A DNA stretch of 34,836 nt, taken from assembly GCA_022772585.1 (NCBI GenBank), contig JALEZN010000136.1, positions 1 to 34,836 on the forward strand, read 5' to 3'. The number at the start of each line of letters is the position of its first letter. The first letter of the stretch is position 1. Under the pieces are notes generated by a model. That model was not told the DNA's origin. It saw nothing but the letters and a program-made list of their open reading frames with translations, and made no database searches. Source of the stretch: Clostridiales bacterium. Its GTDB lineage: Bacteria; Bacillota; Clostridia; Oscillospirales; Oscillospiraceae. Below, piece after piece: positions 8,346 to 16,806 of the stretch. A program made the translations under genes and the position numbers.

Positions 8346-9104
8346 TCAGTCCCGCTCCGCCTCCAGGATGGCGCCGGAGCACGCGTCCACGGTGTACTCA
8401 TATTCCTCGCCGCCGCAGCGGAATTCCAGCTCGTACACCACCCGGCCATCGTCCCGATCCAGCTCACACTCGGTAAACTTCACCTGACTCACGGTCAGCC
8501 CGGCGTGCTCCGCCGCCAGCTTTTTGGCCTTCTCCACGCCGATCAGGCTCTGGCCGGAAGCGTCGGAGGTCTGCCGGGGCTCCTGCTCCCGCTTCAGAAT
8601 CTCCCCGGTGAGGGCGTCGATCTCATAGTCATACTCTTTCTCTGCACTGTAAAACTCGATATCATAGACCGCCCGGTCCCCGTCCCGGTCCAGCTTGCTC
8701 TTCTCAAAGGTCACATCGGCCCGTTTGACTCCTGCGTCCTTCAGTGCGGCCGCCTCGGCCTTCTCGCGGCTGATATAGCCGTCATCTTCTGAAACGGCGG
8801 GCTTCCGGCTCTCTCCGGTGAGGGACACCGTCTGGCTCTTGCTGTCCCACCGGACCTCCATGCCCACGGCCTCTCCCACCGCCCGCACCGGCAGATAGGT
8901 GGTGCCGTTGTAGGTGATGGCGTACAGCTCCTTGCCGTCTCCCTTTTTCAGCTCCTGCACTTCCCCGTTCACCTTCAGGGTGATGTCGGGCCGCAGCTCG
9001 GCGGTGATCTTCTGGCGGACTGCGGAGGAGGCCGCCGCTGCTCCCACGGTCAGGAGGGCCGCCAGGGCCACGATGCTGACGCTCTTCTTCCAGTTGTACT
9101 TCAT
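8346..9104 (-). CDS. Secreted stalk-domain protein with two PepSY domains
   Basis: A 252-residue exported protein. It has a signal peptide (KK, then a hydrophobic core to about residue 26 ending AAAASSA), a copper amine oxidase N-terminal-like stalk domain at about 30-95 (ITLKVNGEVQEL, then GTTYLPVRAVGEAVGMEVRWD), and two PepSY domains at about 108-170 and 185-252. The PepSY units repeat the pattern VYELEFR..EYEYTVDACSGAILEAE and resemble those of the anti-sigma factor encoded just downstream. ATG at 9104 has a GGAAGG site seven bases upstream. Its partner could be the cell wall or the anti-sigma ectodomain; that is inference. No metal-binding active site of amine oxidases is present. Confidence 0.85.
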   Translation of the reverse strand: MKYNWKKSVSIVALAALLTVGAAAASSAVRQKITAELRPDITLKVNGEVQELKKGDGKELYAITYNGTTYLPVRAVGEAVGMEVRWDSKSQTVSLTGESRKPAVSEDDGYISREKAEAAALKDAGVKRADVTFEKSKLDRDGDRAVYDIEFYSAEKEYDYEIDALTGEILKREQEPRQTSDASGQSLIGVEKAKKLAAEHAGLTVSQVKFTECELDRDDGRVVYELEFRCGGEEYEYTVDACSGAILEAERD

Positions 9105-9213
9105 ATGGATACCTTCCTTTCCTGTGATCGGTTTTGGGTCCTTTCACCCATATAACGCGGATACAGGCGGTTTTATTGCAGGGTATCCAAAAAAATTTTT
9201 TTGATCTGAAAAA

Positions 9214-9241
9214 GCGGGGCCGCACAGAAGTGCGGCCCCGC
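9214..9241 (-). terminator. Rho-independent terminator
   Basis: A 12-bp perfect stem (GCGGGGCCGCAC) with a four-base loop, followed on the minus strand by five T (9213-9209). It lies 14 bases after the stop of the small P-loop gene and ends that transcript. Confidence 0.9.
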
Positions 9242-9255
9242 CGGAACAGCTCAGC

Positions 9256-9669
9256 TTAGAAGTATTTCTGCAGGCCCTCGGTAGCCAGGGAGGCGTCGGC
9301 GCTGATGGTGACGGTGAACTTGATGCTGTTCTTGTCGGAGAAGGCGTTCAGCCAGTCCAGGAACTCCTCCAGCGCATGATCGGTGGCGTCCACGCCCACG
9401 ATCTTGGTCAGGCTGTCGATAAAGACGTGGGTGATGTCGTAATTGCCGGCGTACATGCCGCTGATAAAGCCCTTCATGAACTCGAAGCTGCCCATATCAT
9501 AGTGGCTGGCCTCCACCAGGCGGATCTTAGAATGGATGTCATAGGTCAGCTTATTGCCCCGCTCGATGCAGACCACATTGCCGTTCTCACTGTGCACCGC
9601 GGAATTAATGAGGTCGATCATCTGCTTGGTCTTACCAGTGCCCTTGACACCCATGATCACTCTCACCAT
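9256..9669 (-). CDS. Small P-loop ATP-binding protein, function unknown
   Basis: A 137-residue protein with a clear Walker A motif at residues 7-14 (GVKGTGKT) and a probable Walker B strand (ITHVFIDSL) near residue 82. It is about the size of a bare P-loop core with no added domain. The C-terminus ends in TEGLQKYF. Similar short P-loop proteins are widespread in Clostridia as conserved hypotheticals, sometimes labelled PilT-like, but no pilus gene is nearby. ATG at 9669 has an AAGGAG site upstream. It is a single-gene unit with its own candidate promoter and terminator. Confidence 0.8.
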   Translation of the reverse strand: MVRVIMGVKGTGKTKQMIDLINSAVHSENGNVVCIERGNKLTYDIHSKIRLVEASHYDMGSFEFMKGFISGMYAGNYDITHVFIDSLTKIVGVDATDHALEEFLDWLNAFSDKNSIKFTVTISADASLATEGLQKYF

Positions 9670-9717
9670 ATGTTATCACTCCTTATTTGTCCACCGGGAC
9701 CTCCCGGTCTTTGTTTC

Positions 9718-9746
9718 ATGTTACCATGTTTACGTCCGGATTGCAA
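9718..9746 (-). promoter_or_regulatory. Candidate sigma-A promoter for the P-loop gene
   Basis: On the minus strand TTGCAA (9746-9741), a 17-base spacer and TAACAT (9723-9718). The leader between it and the gene contains a small GC hairpin (ACCGGGA/TCCCGGT, 9693-9708). Confidence 0.5.
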
Positions 9747-9794
9747 CCAATTTACAGAGTTGTTCATTGAAAATTCAAAGGATCCCGCAACGCC

Positions 9795-11129
9795 TCATCC
9801 ATTCAGGCGGGCCTCCAGCGCCGCCTTCTGATCCTCGTAGCCCGGCTTGCCCAGCAGGGCGTACATATTCTTTTTATACGCCTCCACGCCCGGCTGGTCG
9901 AAGGGATTGACCTCCAGCAGATAGCCGGACAGACCGCAGGCGTACTCAAAGAAGTAGATGAGCTGACCCACAGTGCGCTCGTCCCGGCGGGCACACCGGA
10001 TGATCACGTTGGGCACGCCGCCGTCCACATGGGCCAGCAGGGTGCCCCGGAGGGCCTGCTCCGCCACAAAGGAGAGGGGCTTGCCCGACAGGAAGTTGAG
10101 CCCGTCCACATTGTCCGGGTCGTTGGGGATGGTGAAGGAACCCCTGGACTTCTCAAAACGGACCACGCTCTCGAACATCAGGCGCTGGCCCTGCTGGATG
10201 TACTGGCCCATGGAGTGCAGGTCGGCGGTGAACTCCACACTGGCGGGGAAGAGGCCCTTGTTCTCCTTGCCCTCGCTCTCGCCGTAGAGCTGCTTCCACC
10301 ACTCGGCGAAGAAGCGGAAGGAGGGCTCGTAGCCCACCAGGATCTCGGTGCTCTTACCGGCGGTATACAGGGCGTGGCGGGCGGCGGCATACTGCCAGGC
10401 CGGGTTGTCCTGACCGGGCGCGGCCAGGGCCTCCATGGCCTCGGCGGCGCCGCCCATCAGCTTCTCCAGGTCGATGCCGGCCACGGCGATGGGCAGCAGG
10501 CCCACGGCGGTAAGCACCGAGTAGCGGCCGCCCACAGCGTCGGGCACCACGAAGGTCTCATACCCCTCACTGTCCGCCAGCCCCTTCAGGGCGCCGCGCT
10601 TGGCATCGGTAGTGGCGTAGATGCGCTTTCTGGCCTCCTCCTTGCCGTACTTCTCCTCCAGCAGGCTCTTGAAGATGCGGAAGGCCACCGCCGGCTCGGT
10701 CGTCGTACCCGACTTGGAGATCACATTGACCGAGAAATCCCGGTCCTTCACCAGCTCGATAATCTCCAGCAGCGCATCGGTGGAAAGGCCGTTGCCGGCA
10801 AAGAAAATGTCCGGCGTGTCCTTCTTTTTCAGATTATAGTTGGGGGACTGCAGCAGCTCCACCACGGCCCGGGCCCCCAGATAGGAGCCGCCGATGCCGA
10901 TGACCACCAGTGCCTGGGAGTCGGACTGGATCCGTTTCGCCGCCTTCTGAATGCGGCCGAATTCCTCCCTGTCGTAGTCCCGGGGCAGGTGGACCCAGCC
11001 GGTGAATTCGCCGCCGGGGCCGTTGCCCTCCTCCAGCATGACGCGGGCCCTGTCCAGAGCCGTCTGGCGGGAGGAGAACCAGTCCCCGGGAACGAAGCTG
11101 GTCATATTGGAAAGGTCGAGTTGAATCAT
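9795..11129 (-). CDS. pgi: Glucose-6-phosphate isomerase
   Basis: Interconverts glucose-6-phosphate and fructose-6-phosphate in the cytoplasm. The 444-residue length fits the short bacterial (Bacillus-type) form. Visible family motifs are [16 protein letters not shown] (sugar-phosphate binding), [15 protein letters not shown], and [18 protein letters not shown]. The open frame runs upstream to 11411, but the part before [12 protein letters not shown] does not resemble Pgi and overlaps the neighbouring terminator. The ATG at 11129 has a full AAGGAGG at 11147-11141, so that start is chosen. It is preceded by its own leader and is not part of the thyA operon. Confidence 0.95.
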   Translation of the reverse strand: MIQLDLSNMTSFVPGDWFSSRQTALDRARVMLEEGNGPGGEFTGWVHLPRDYDREEFGRIQKAAKRIQSDSQALVVIGIGGSYLGARAVVELLQSPNYNLKKKDTPDIFFAGNGLSTDALLEIIELVKDRDFSVNVISKSGTTTEPAVAFRIFKSLLEEKYGKEEARKRIYATTDAKRGALKGLADSEGYETFVVPDAVGGRYSVLTAVGLLPIAVAGIDLEKLMGGAAEAMEALAAPGQDNPAWQYAAARHALYTAGKSTEILVGYEPSFRFFAEWWKQLYGESEGKENKGLFPASVEFTADLHSMGQYIQQGQRLMFESVVRFEKSRGSFTIPNDPDNVDGLNFLSGKPLSFVAEQALRGTLLAHVDGGVPNVIIRCARRDERTVGQLIYFFEYACGLSGYLLEVNPFDQPGVEAYKKNMYALLGKPGYEDQKAALEARLNG

Positions 11130-11238
11130 TGTATTCCTAGCCTCCTTTTTCAACACAAGCATTCCTGTTTCCAGGAGTACTTGGTTATAGTATACACCTT
11201 TTCCCTTCTCTTTCCTAGTATAAATTGGCGATTTACGC

Positions 11239-11278
11239 AAAAAGTCGCGGGCCATCCTCTCTGGGACGGTCCGCGGCT
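11239..11278 (-). terminator. Terminator of the thyA-folA-NUDIX operon
   Basis: An imperfect GC-rich stem, GCCGCGGACCGTCC against GGATGGCCCGCGAC, with two mismatches and one G-U pair, followed on the minus strand by five T (11243-11239). It starts two bases after the NUDIX stop codon. Confidence 0.75.
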
Positions 11279-11280
11279 TC

Positions 11281-11850
11281 CTAATCTTTCCCCAGCAGGC
11301 GCCGGGCCCGCTCCAGCAGCTTGGTATAGACCCCATCCATCTGCCACTCGTTGGTGTACTCCAGCAGTTTCTCCGCCGGAAGCCAGCCCACCCGGCTGTT
11401 CTCCCCTGCACGGACCTCCAGCGGGTCCCGGTCGTCGGCCACCAGCAGGTAGGACACGTTGAGGTGCTGATGGGAGGGCACCCACTTCCCCCGCTTCACG
11501 TGTCCCCACACGGGCAGGATATCCACCGCCGCGATCTTCTCCGAAAGAGGGCGGATGTGCTCCACGCCGGTCTCCTCCCGGGCCTCCCGCAGGGCCACCG
11601 CGAGCAGATCCCCGTCCCCGTCGGCGTGGCCGCCGGTCCAGGCCCACACCCGGTAGATATTGTGGTGGGCCATCAGCACCCGGCTGGCGTCGGCGTTGAC
11701 CACAAAGCCCGAGCTGGTGATATGGGCAATGGCGTTGTCCCGGGTGAGGATATCCGCCGGAAAGCGGCGGATGTACTCCAGTATCATCCGCCGGTCGCCC
11801 TCCTCCTGGGGACTCTGGGGTACATAGGCCTCTATCTCGTCCCGATACAT
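11281..11850 (-). CDS. NUDIX hydrolase
   Basis: A 189-residue protein with a Nudix box at about 74-96: Gly74, then REAREETGV at 88-96, giving the REUXEEXGU core that binds the metal. The non-catalytic Glu usually found seven residues after the first Gly is a Gly here, which some subfamilies tolerate. The ATG at 11850 overlaps the folA stop (TGATG), with GGAGG eight bases upstream; the alternative GTG at 11853 is closer to that site than usual. It is the last gene of thyA-folA-NUDIX. A role in cleaning or trimming nucleotides fits the neighbours, but the substrate cannot be told from sequence. Confidence 0.88.
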   Translation of the reverse strand: MYRDEIEAYVPQSPQEEGDRRMILEYIRRFPADILTRDNAIAHITSSGFVVNADASRVLMAHHNIYRVWAWTGGHADGDGDLLAVALREAREETGVEHIRPLSEKIAAVDILPVWGHVKRGKWVPSHQHLNVSYLLVADDRDPLEVRAGENSRVGWLPAEKLLEYTNEWQMDGVYTKLLERARRLLGKD

Positions 11851-12332
11851 CACGCTCTCCTCCGGTAGGTCACATAGCGGTAGACGATCCCGTCCTGCTC
11901 CAGCGGCCCGCTCTCCTCCGTCCGCTCCCAGGCGCCGTCGGCGTCCAGGTCAGGGAACCAGGTGTCCGCGCCCGGGAAGGCCGCGTCGATCCGGGTGACG
12001 TACACCGTGTCGCACCAGGGCAGCAGCGCGGCATACACACTGCCGCCGCCGATGACAAAGGCGTCCTCCTCTGCTGTTTTCAGCAGGCTTTCCACATCCC
12101 CGCAGACCTCCGCTCCCTCCGGCCGGAATTCCGGGTCCCGGGAGAGCACCAGGTTCCGCCGGCCCTTCAAAGGCCGGCCGCCGGGGAAGGTGGCCAGCGT
12201 CCTGCGCCCCAGGATCACCGTATGGCCCATGGTCAGGGCCTTGAATCGCTTCAGATCCTCTGAGAGATAGACCAGCTGGTCTCCCCCCCGCCCGATGGCC
12301 CAGTTCCGGTCCGCCGCCACGATGGCTTTCAT
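11850..12332 (-). CDS. folA: Dihydrofolate reductase
   Basis: Reduces dihydrofolate to tetrahydrofolate with NADPH. The 160-residue length is typical. Visible motifs are the N-terminal IVAADRNWAIG, the substrate-binding acid in LSEDLKRFKALT (Asp26), the NADPH-binding GHTVILGRRTLATFPG, and VIGGGSVYAALL. It follows thyA by 37 bases and overlaps the NUDIX gene, so the three form one operon. The pairing is logical: ThyA converts methylene-tetrahydrofolate to dihydrofolate, which FolA recycles. Confidence 0.95.
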   Translation of the reverse strand: MKAIVAADRNWAIGRGGDQLVYLSEDLKRFKALTMGHTVILGRRTLATFPGGRPLKGRRNLVLSRDPEFRPEGAEVCGDVESLLKTAEEDAFVIGGGSVYAALLPWCDTVYVTRIDAAFPGADTWFPDLDADGAWERTEESGPLEQDGIVYRYVTYRRRA

Positions 12333-12369
12333 ACCCGTTCCCTCTTTCTTCCTATCTTTCTCCGGCGGC

Positions 12370-13200
12370 TCACACCGCCACCGGGATCTTCTCCGCCAGG
12401 GGATGTGCCCGGTAACCCTCCAGCTTCAGGCTGTCGGGGGTGAAGTCATAAAAGTCCTCCACCGCCGGGTCTATCCACAGGGCAGGGGCGTCATAGGGCC
12501 CGCGGCTTATCAGCTCTTCCACGATGGGCACATGCCGGTCGTAGATGTGGGCGTCGGCAATGACGTGGACCAGCTCCCCCGCCTCCAGCCCGGAGACCTG
12601 GGCCAGCATATAGACCAGAGCGGCGTACTGCATCACGTTCCACCCGTTGGCGGTGAGCATGTCCTGGCTGCGCTGGTTCAAAACGGCGTTGAGGGTCCTG
12701 CCGCTGACATTAAAGGTTACCGACCAGGCGCAGGGGTAAAGGGCCATCTCGCTCAGGTCGTGGTGATTGTAGAGGCTGGTGAGGATCCGGCGGGAGGCCG
12801 GATTGTGCTTCAGGTCATAGAGCACCCGGTCCACCTGGTCCATCTCCCCCTCGGGATAATGGTGCTTCACCCCCAGCTGATAGCCGTAGGCCTTGCCGAT
12901 GGAGCCGGTCTCATCCGCCCAGGCATCCCAGATGCGGCTGGAGAGGTCGTGAATGTTGTTGGACTTTTTCTGCCAGATCCACAGCAGCTCGTCCACACTG
13001 CTCTTGAAGGCCATCCGCCGGATGGTCTGGACCGGAAACTCCTCCCGCAGGTCATAGCGGTTCACGATGCCGAATTTCTTGATCGTATGGGCGGGGGCAC
13101 CGTCCTCCCACCGGGGGCGCACCTCCTGGTCCGTATCCCATACGCCGTGGGATAAAATCTCCTTGCAGTTTTCAATAAAGTACCGGTCGGCCAGGCTCAT
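12370..13200 (-). CDS. thyA: Thymidylate synthase
   Basis: Makes dTMP from dUMP using methylene-tetrahydrofolate. The 276-residue protein carries the catalytic Cys157 in ALYPCAWSVTF, the phosphate-binding Arg pair in NPASRRIL, and QRSQDMLTANGWNVMQYA, which supplies the dUMP contacts. The residue after the nucleophile is Ala rather than the usual His; together with GWNVMQYA this resembles the Bacillus ThyA/phage-type branch rather than the E. coli branch. It is the first gene of an operon with folA and a NUDIX hydrolase, read from a strong candidate promoter at 13248-13276. Confidence 0.95.
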   Translation of the reverse strand: MSLADRYFIENCKEILSHGVWDTDQEVRPRWEDGAPAHTIKKFGIVNRYDLREEFPVQTIRRMAFKSSVDELLWIWQKKSNNIHDLSSRIWDAWADETGSIGKAYGYQLGVKHHYPEGEMDQVDRVLYDLKHNPASRRILTSLYNHHDLSEMALYPCAWSVTFNVSGRTLNAVLNQRSQDMLTANGWNVMQYAALVYMLAQVSGLEAGELVHVIADAHIYDRHVPIVEELISRGPYDAPALWIDPAVEDFYDFTPDSLKLEGYRAHPLAEKIPVAV

Positions 13201-13247
13201 ATGACCTCTCCCTTCGGCTCAGTCGCGCAGAGAGCCATTTGTTCATT

Positions 13248-13276
13248 ATTGTATCAGTTGTTCGCTAGGTATACAA
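13248..13276 (-). promoter_or_regulatory. Candidate sigma-A promoter of thyA operon
   Basis: On the minus strand TTGTAT (13276-13271), an exact 17-base spacer and TACAAT (13253-13248), about 50 bases before the thyA start. Confidence 0.7.
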
Positions 13277-13456
13277 GTATAATCTCATTTTAACTGTTTG
13301 GTTTCCTGTTTTATACAGAACAGGGGGAGAATTTTCCTCTTTTTCTACAATTCAAATTCGGAGTTTTTTCTGGTACTCTATATATATAACATATAACAGA
13401 ATGAAAGAACAGCCCAATCTGATTGCAGATCATAAAAAGGGAGAGGAGAACATGAT

Positions 13457-14044
13457 ATGAGTGACACCCCTGCCCGAACATGGCCCAGGATCGGCCTGCG
13501 CAACCTGAAGACCGCCCTGTCCGCGGCTCTGTGCGCGCTGCTCTATCTCCTGATCGGCCGCAACCCCACCTTTGCCTGTATCGGCGCCATCTTCGGCATG
13601 GGCCAGAACATGGATCATTCCAAACTTCATGGCGGCAACCGGCTTTTCGGCACCATCATCGGCGGTTTTGTTGGCATGGCGCTCTTCTGGCTCTATGTCC
13701 ATATCTTCCCCCAGGGAGACCACCGCTGGGCATTGATCCCCCTGCTCTTTGTGGGAGTGGTGGTCCTCATCCTCCTCAGCCAGGTCTTCTGGGTGGGCGC
13801 CGTGCAGCCCGGCGGGGTGGTATTGTGCATCATTCTGTTCAACACCCCGGTGGATACCTATGTGAGCTACTCCCTCAACCGGATGCTGGATACCGGTATC
13901 GGTGTGATCATGTCGCTGCTCATCAACTGGCTGCTCCCCCGGGAGCGGCTGCTGGTCTGGCTGGCTCCCATACGCCGGTGGTATTACCGTCTGTGCCGCC
14001 GCATGGGCCTGGCAGTGCCGGAGGAAAACCAAACCTGTTTCTGA
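13457..14044 (+). CDS. FUSC / aromatic acid exporter family membrane protein
   Basis: A 195-residue membrane protein with about five or six hydrophobic segments. The order and motifs (a first helix after TWPRIGLRNLKTALSAALC, then FACIGAIFGMG and LFGTIIGGFVGMALFW) fit the N-terminal half of the FUSC/ArAE family. Members move aromatic acids and other compounds out of the cell; the exact substrate is unknown here. It is shorter than full-length members, which add a cytoplasmic domain. The start has GGGAGAGGAG upstream; a nearer ATG at 13452 meets a stop at once. The 256 bases before it are AT-rich (TATATATATAAC near 13380) and shared with the divergent thyA promoter. Confidence 0.8.
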   Translation: MSDTPARTWPRIGLRNLKTALSAALCALLYLLIGRNPTFACIGAIFGMGQNMDHSKLHGGNRLFGTIIGGFVGMALFWLYVHIFPQGDHRWALIPLLFVGVVVLILLSQVFWVGAVQPGGVVLCIILFNTPVDTYVSYSLNRMLDTGIGVIMSLLINWLLPRERLLVWLAPIRRWYYRLCRRMGLAVPEENQTCF

Positions 14045-14074
14045 TTCTCCTTACTGTCCTTTCCAATACATATT

Positions 14075-14108
14075 AAAAGGGCCGGAATCCTGGGATTCCG
14101 GCCCTTTT
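14075..14108. terminator. Bidirectional terminator
   Basis: AAAAGGGCCGGAATCC pairs with its exact complement around a very short centre. It is flanked by T-rich tracts on both strands, between the converging FUSC and APC permease genes. Confidence 0.85.
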
Positions 14109-14126
14109 ATTTCTATGGAACATGAA

Positions 14127-15437
14127 TTACGCTTCGGATCCGCCGCGCTTTTTCAGGAGTGCGAAAATCAGATAGGCGGGCACGCTGGTAGCGCAAAATA
14201 CCAGGCTCCACAGGATCTTGTACATCGGTACCAGGGAGGCCAGATAGACCGTCAGCGCGACAGAAAGGATGACGCTTGCGGGATACAGAGGCATCTTTAC
14301 AGGGCGCACCAGGTCAGGCCGCTTTTTACGCAGGACCATCAGCGAGGTGGCCACGAGGAACTCGGAAATCTTTCCTACAAAGACCACCATCATCAGCAGA
14401 GTGCTGAAGCTTCCGGTCCACATGAGGAAAAGCGCGATGCCGCAATAGACCATGATGGAACAGTAGGGCGTGTCATACTTAGGATGGATCTTCCCAAAAA
14501 AGCTGGGGAACAGGCCAGCCCGTCCAACATTGAACGCCACGCGGGGCATGGACATGAAGCCGGCATTGATCAGGCCATAAATAGAGATAAGCGCGCCGAC
14601 GGAAACGACCGCAGCTCCCACTTTTCCAAAGATGACCTCGGCGACCATGGCCACAGAGTTGGAACTGGCAGCCAGAGTCTCCACGGAAAGGGTACCCACG
14701 CACACCACCGAGAGAAGGATATAGACCACACAAATAACGCCGATGCCCAGCAGGATGGCGCGGGGCAAAGTTTTCTCAGGCTCCTTGATCTCTTCGCTCA
14801 TATAGGTCAGCTGGTTATATCCGCTAAACGCAAAGAACGCAGGTACCGCGGCGGCGAAGGCCGTTCCCCAGCCCTTTTCCGCGTCCACAACGGGCTGGAA
14901 ATTCTCAGGCACCAGGAAAAACACTCCGGCTATGATGATGCCGCCCAGCACCACCAGCTTGGTGATGGTAAGGATATTCGTGGCTGTGGCGCCCATTTTC
15001 ACGCCGCGCACGTTGGTCGCCATAGCCGTGACCAGGACTACAGTAGCTACCAGCTTACTCTGGAACGGGCTCAACGGGATGAAAAACTTGAGATAATTGG
15101 TAAATGTAATGGAAACGACCGCCAGCACCGCGGAATTGTTGAGCATGGCGAACCAGCCATAGAAGAACGACATCTTGTCGCCATAGGCCTCCCGAAGGTA
15201 GATCGAAGGTCCGCCGGCGCCGGGCATAGCGGTGGCAAGCTCACAGTACACCAGTCCCATGAGCAGCACCGCAAACGCCGCCACGATCCAGGCCACGATA
15301 TTGGGTCCGCTGCCCATGGCAATGGTCATGATCTCTCCGGGAACGGTAAAAATACCTCCGCCGATGACCGACGTTACCATAATCATGACGCAGGGGAACA
15401 GGGTCAAAGTACGTTTCAGTTGGACTTTTTCACTCAT
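14127..15437 (-). CDS. APC family amino-acid permease
   Basis: A 436-residue inner-membrane transporter with about 12 hydrophobic segments. The first helix contains the APC-family signature VIGGGIFTVPGEIM, where unwound glycines bind the amino-acid backbone, followed by MPGAGGPSIYLREAYG. The sixth helix region has AFSGYNQLTYMSEEIKEPEKTLPRA, also typical of amino-acid/polyamine antiporters. The frame could start at 15479, but MSEKVQLKR at 15437 has GAGGAGGGG upstream and begins just where similarity begins. The M20 amidohydrolase gene lies upstream on the same strand with a 187-base gap and a good promoter in it. Substrate not determinable; proximity suggests an amino acid or acylated amino acid. 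Confidence 0.9.
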   Translation of the reverse strand: MSEKVQLKRTLTLFPCVMIMVTSVIGGGIFTVPGEIMTIAMGSGPNIVAWIVAAFAVLLMGLVYCELATAMPGAGGPSIYLREAYGDKMSFFYGWFAMLNNSAVLAVVSITFTNYLKFFIPLSPFQSKLVATVVLVTAMATNVRGVKMGATATNILTITKLVVLGGIIIAGVFFLVPENFQPVVDAEKGWGTAFAAAVPAFFAFSGYNQLTYMSEEIKEPEKTLPRAILLGIGVICVVYILLSVVCVGTLSVETLAASSNSVAMVAEVIFGKVGAAVVSVGALISIYGLINAGFMSMPRVAFNVGRAGLFPSFFGKIHPKYDTPYCSIMVYCGIALFLMWTGSFSTLLMMVVFVGKISEFLVATSLMVLRKKRPDLVRPVKMPLYPASVILSVALTVYLASLVPMYKILWSLVFCATSVPAYLIFALLKKRGGSEA

Positions 15438-15532
15438 TTTCAGAGCCCCTCCTCTTTGGTTTTCTAATCGCACACACATTTGGTCCGGCCATCCCGAGGT
15501 ACTTTTTGTGATCCGGAATTTCTGATTCTAAG

Positions 15533-15561
15533 TATATAACGCCAAACAAAGCCATGTCCAA
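15533..15561 (-). promoter_or_regulatory. Candidate promoter of the APC permease with shared -35 motif
   Basis: On the minus strand TTGGAC (15561-15556), a 17-base spacer and TATATA (15538-15533). The -35 box is part of AACGATTGGAC (15566-15556), found again at the tautomerase operon promoter. A CCAA-TCG-TTGG inverted repeat overlaps it (15558-15568). Confidence 0.6.
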
Positions 15562-15624
15562 TCGTTGGTTATGGTGGATTGTCAACAAAAAAAATGATGA
15601 CCGATCCGTTTATACTCAGACTTC

Positions 15625-16806
15625 TCAGTCCCCGCCGAGCCAGCGCCACGCCAGCCATGCCAGTCCGGCCGCGCCCCGGGGAAGCGCCCGCTCGTCAAAG
15701 ACCACTTTGGGATGGTGCATGGAGTACTGATACCCCTCCGCGCTGTCTCCGGCTGTAACGAAGAAAAACACGCCGGGCACACGGTCCAGGAAGTTGGAAA
15801 AATCCTCCGATGCCGGCGACAGTTCCCCGTCCACATCCATCCAATCCGGGCCGTCCAATTCCCTCAGCCAGCCTGCAACCTGGTCAAAAAGCTCGGGGTC
15901 ATTGTATACCGGCGCACAGCCGCCGGTCACATCCAGGCGCACCTCCGCGCGGAAAGCGCTTCCGATCATCTCCACCATCTGCTTCATCCGCTCCAGCACC
16001 TGCCGGCGTATCTGATTGTCATAACAGCGCAGCGTTCCCTCTATCTCGGCCTGTTCCGGGATGACATTGGGCGCATCTCCGCTGCGGAAGATCCCCTGCG
16101 TCAACACCACCGAGTCTTTTGCCGGTACCTCCCGGCTGACGATCTCCTGCAGCGCCAAATGGATATGGGCGCCCACATTGATGGGATCGATCGACTCATG
16201 GGGCGTAGCGCCATGGCCTCCTTTTCCCTTGATGCGGATCACATAGCGGTCACAGGAAGCTGACGCCACGCCCGGACGATGCATGGTGAGGGTCCCCGGA
16301 CGGTAGCGGCTCGCCACATCCACATGCAGGGCCAGTGCTGCATCCACGTGTGGGTTCTCCAGCACCCCCGCGTCAATGAGATTCTGTGCACCGGTAAGGG
16401 TCTCCTCCGCCGGCTGAAAGACCAGTTTGACCTGCCCCTGCAGCTCTTCCTCCCGCTGCTTGAGCAGACGGGCCACTCCAAGCAGCATGGCAGTATGCAG
16501 GTCATGCCCGCAGGCATGCATCCGTTCACCATCTATCCGGAACGGTTCCGACGTGTCCTCGCACAGGGGCAGGGCGTCCATATCCGCCCGCAGCAGAATG
16601 CAGCGTCCCGCGGGTTTCCCCACCAGCGCGGTCACGCCATGATCTCCTATATCCGTTGGCTCATAACCCATTTCACGCAGGCGCCCTTTAACGTAATCTG
16701 CCGTCTTATCCAGTTGGTGGCCAAGTTCCGGGTGCTGGTGCAGCCATCGCCGGTCCGCGATCAGATCCTGTTCCAGCTCATAAGCCCGCTCCAAAAATAC
16801 GTTCAT
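15625..16806 (-). CDS. M20 family metallo-amidohydrolase (HipO-like)
   Basis: A 393-residue cytoplasmic enzyme of the M20D type, which hydrolyses N-acyl amino acids or similar amides. Metal-site motifs are MHACGHDLHTAMLLG (Cys99, His101), QPAEET (Glu134/Glu135), LALHVD and a C-terminal SMHHP. The dimerisation domain starts near GKGGHGATPHESIDPI, as in hippurate and indole-acetyl amino-acid hydrolases. The frame extends to 16884, but the ATG at 16806 has AAAGGAG nine bases upstream. Upstream is a 333-base gap to the divergent tautomerase gene; downstream on the same strand is the permease. A role in freeing an imported conjugate is inference. Confidence 0.92.
   Translation of the reverse strand: MNVFLERAYELEQDLIADRRWLHQHPELGHQLDKTADYVKGRLREMGYEPTDIGDHGVTALVGKPAGRCILLRADMDALPLCEDTSEPFRIDGERMHACGHDLHTAMLLGVARLLKQREEELQGQVKLVFQPAEETLTGAQNLIDAGVLENPHVDAALALHVDVASRYRPGTLTMHRPGVASASCDRYVIRIKGKGGHGATPHESIDPINVGAHIHLALQEIVSREVPAKDSVVLTQGIFRSGDAPNVIPEQAEIEGTLRCYDNQIRRQVLERMKQMVEMIGSAFRAEVRLDVTGGCAPVYNDPELFDQVAGWLRELDGPDWMDVDGELSPASEDFSNFLDRVPGVFFFVTAGDSAEGYQYSMHHPKVVFDERALPRGAAGLAWLAWRWLGGD

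Noticed and set aside
11130..11411. N-terminal extension of pgi
   Set aside because: The extension does not resemble Pgi, runs over the NUDIX terminator, and a full AAGGAGG precedes the internal ATG.
14115..15467. Plus-strand 450-residue open frame over the permease gene
   Set aside because: His/Gln/Arg-rich product without similarity; the minus strand encodes a standard APC permease.
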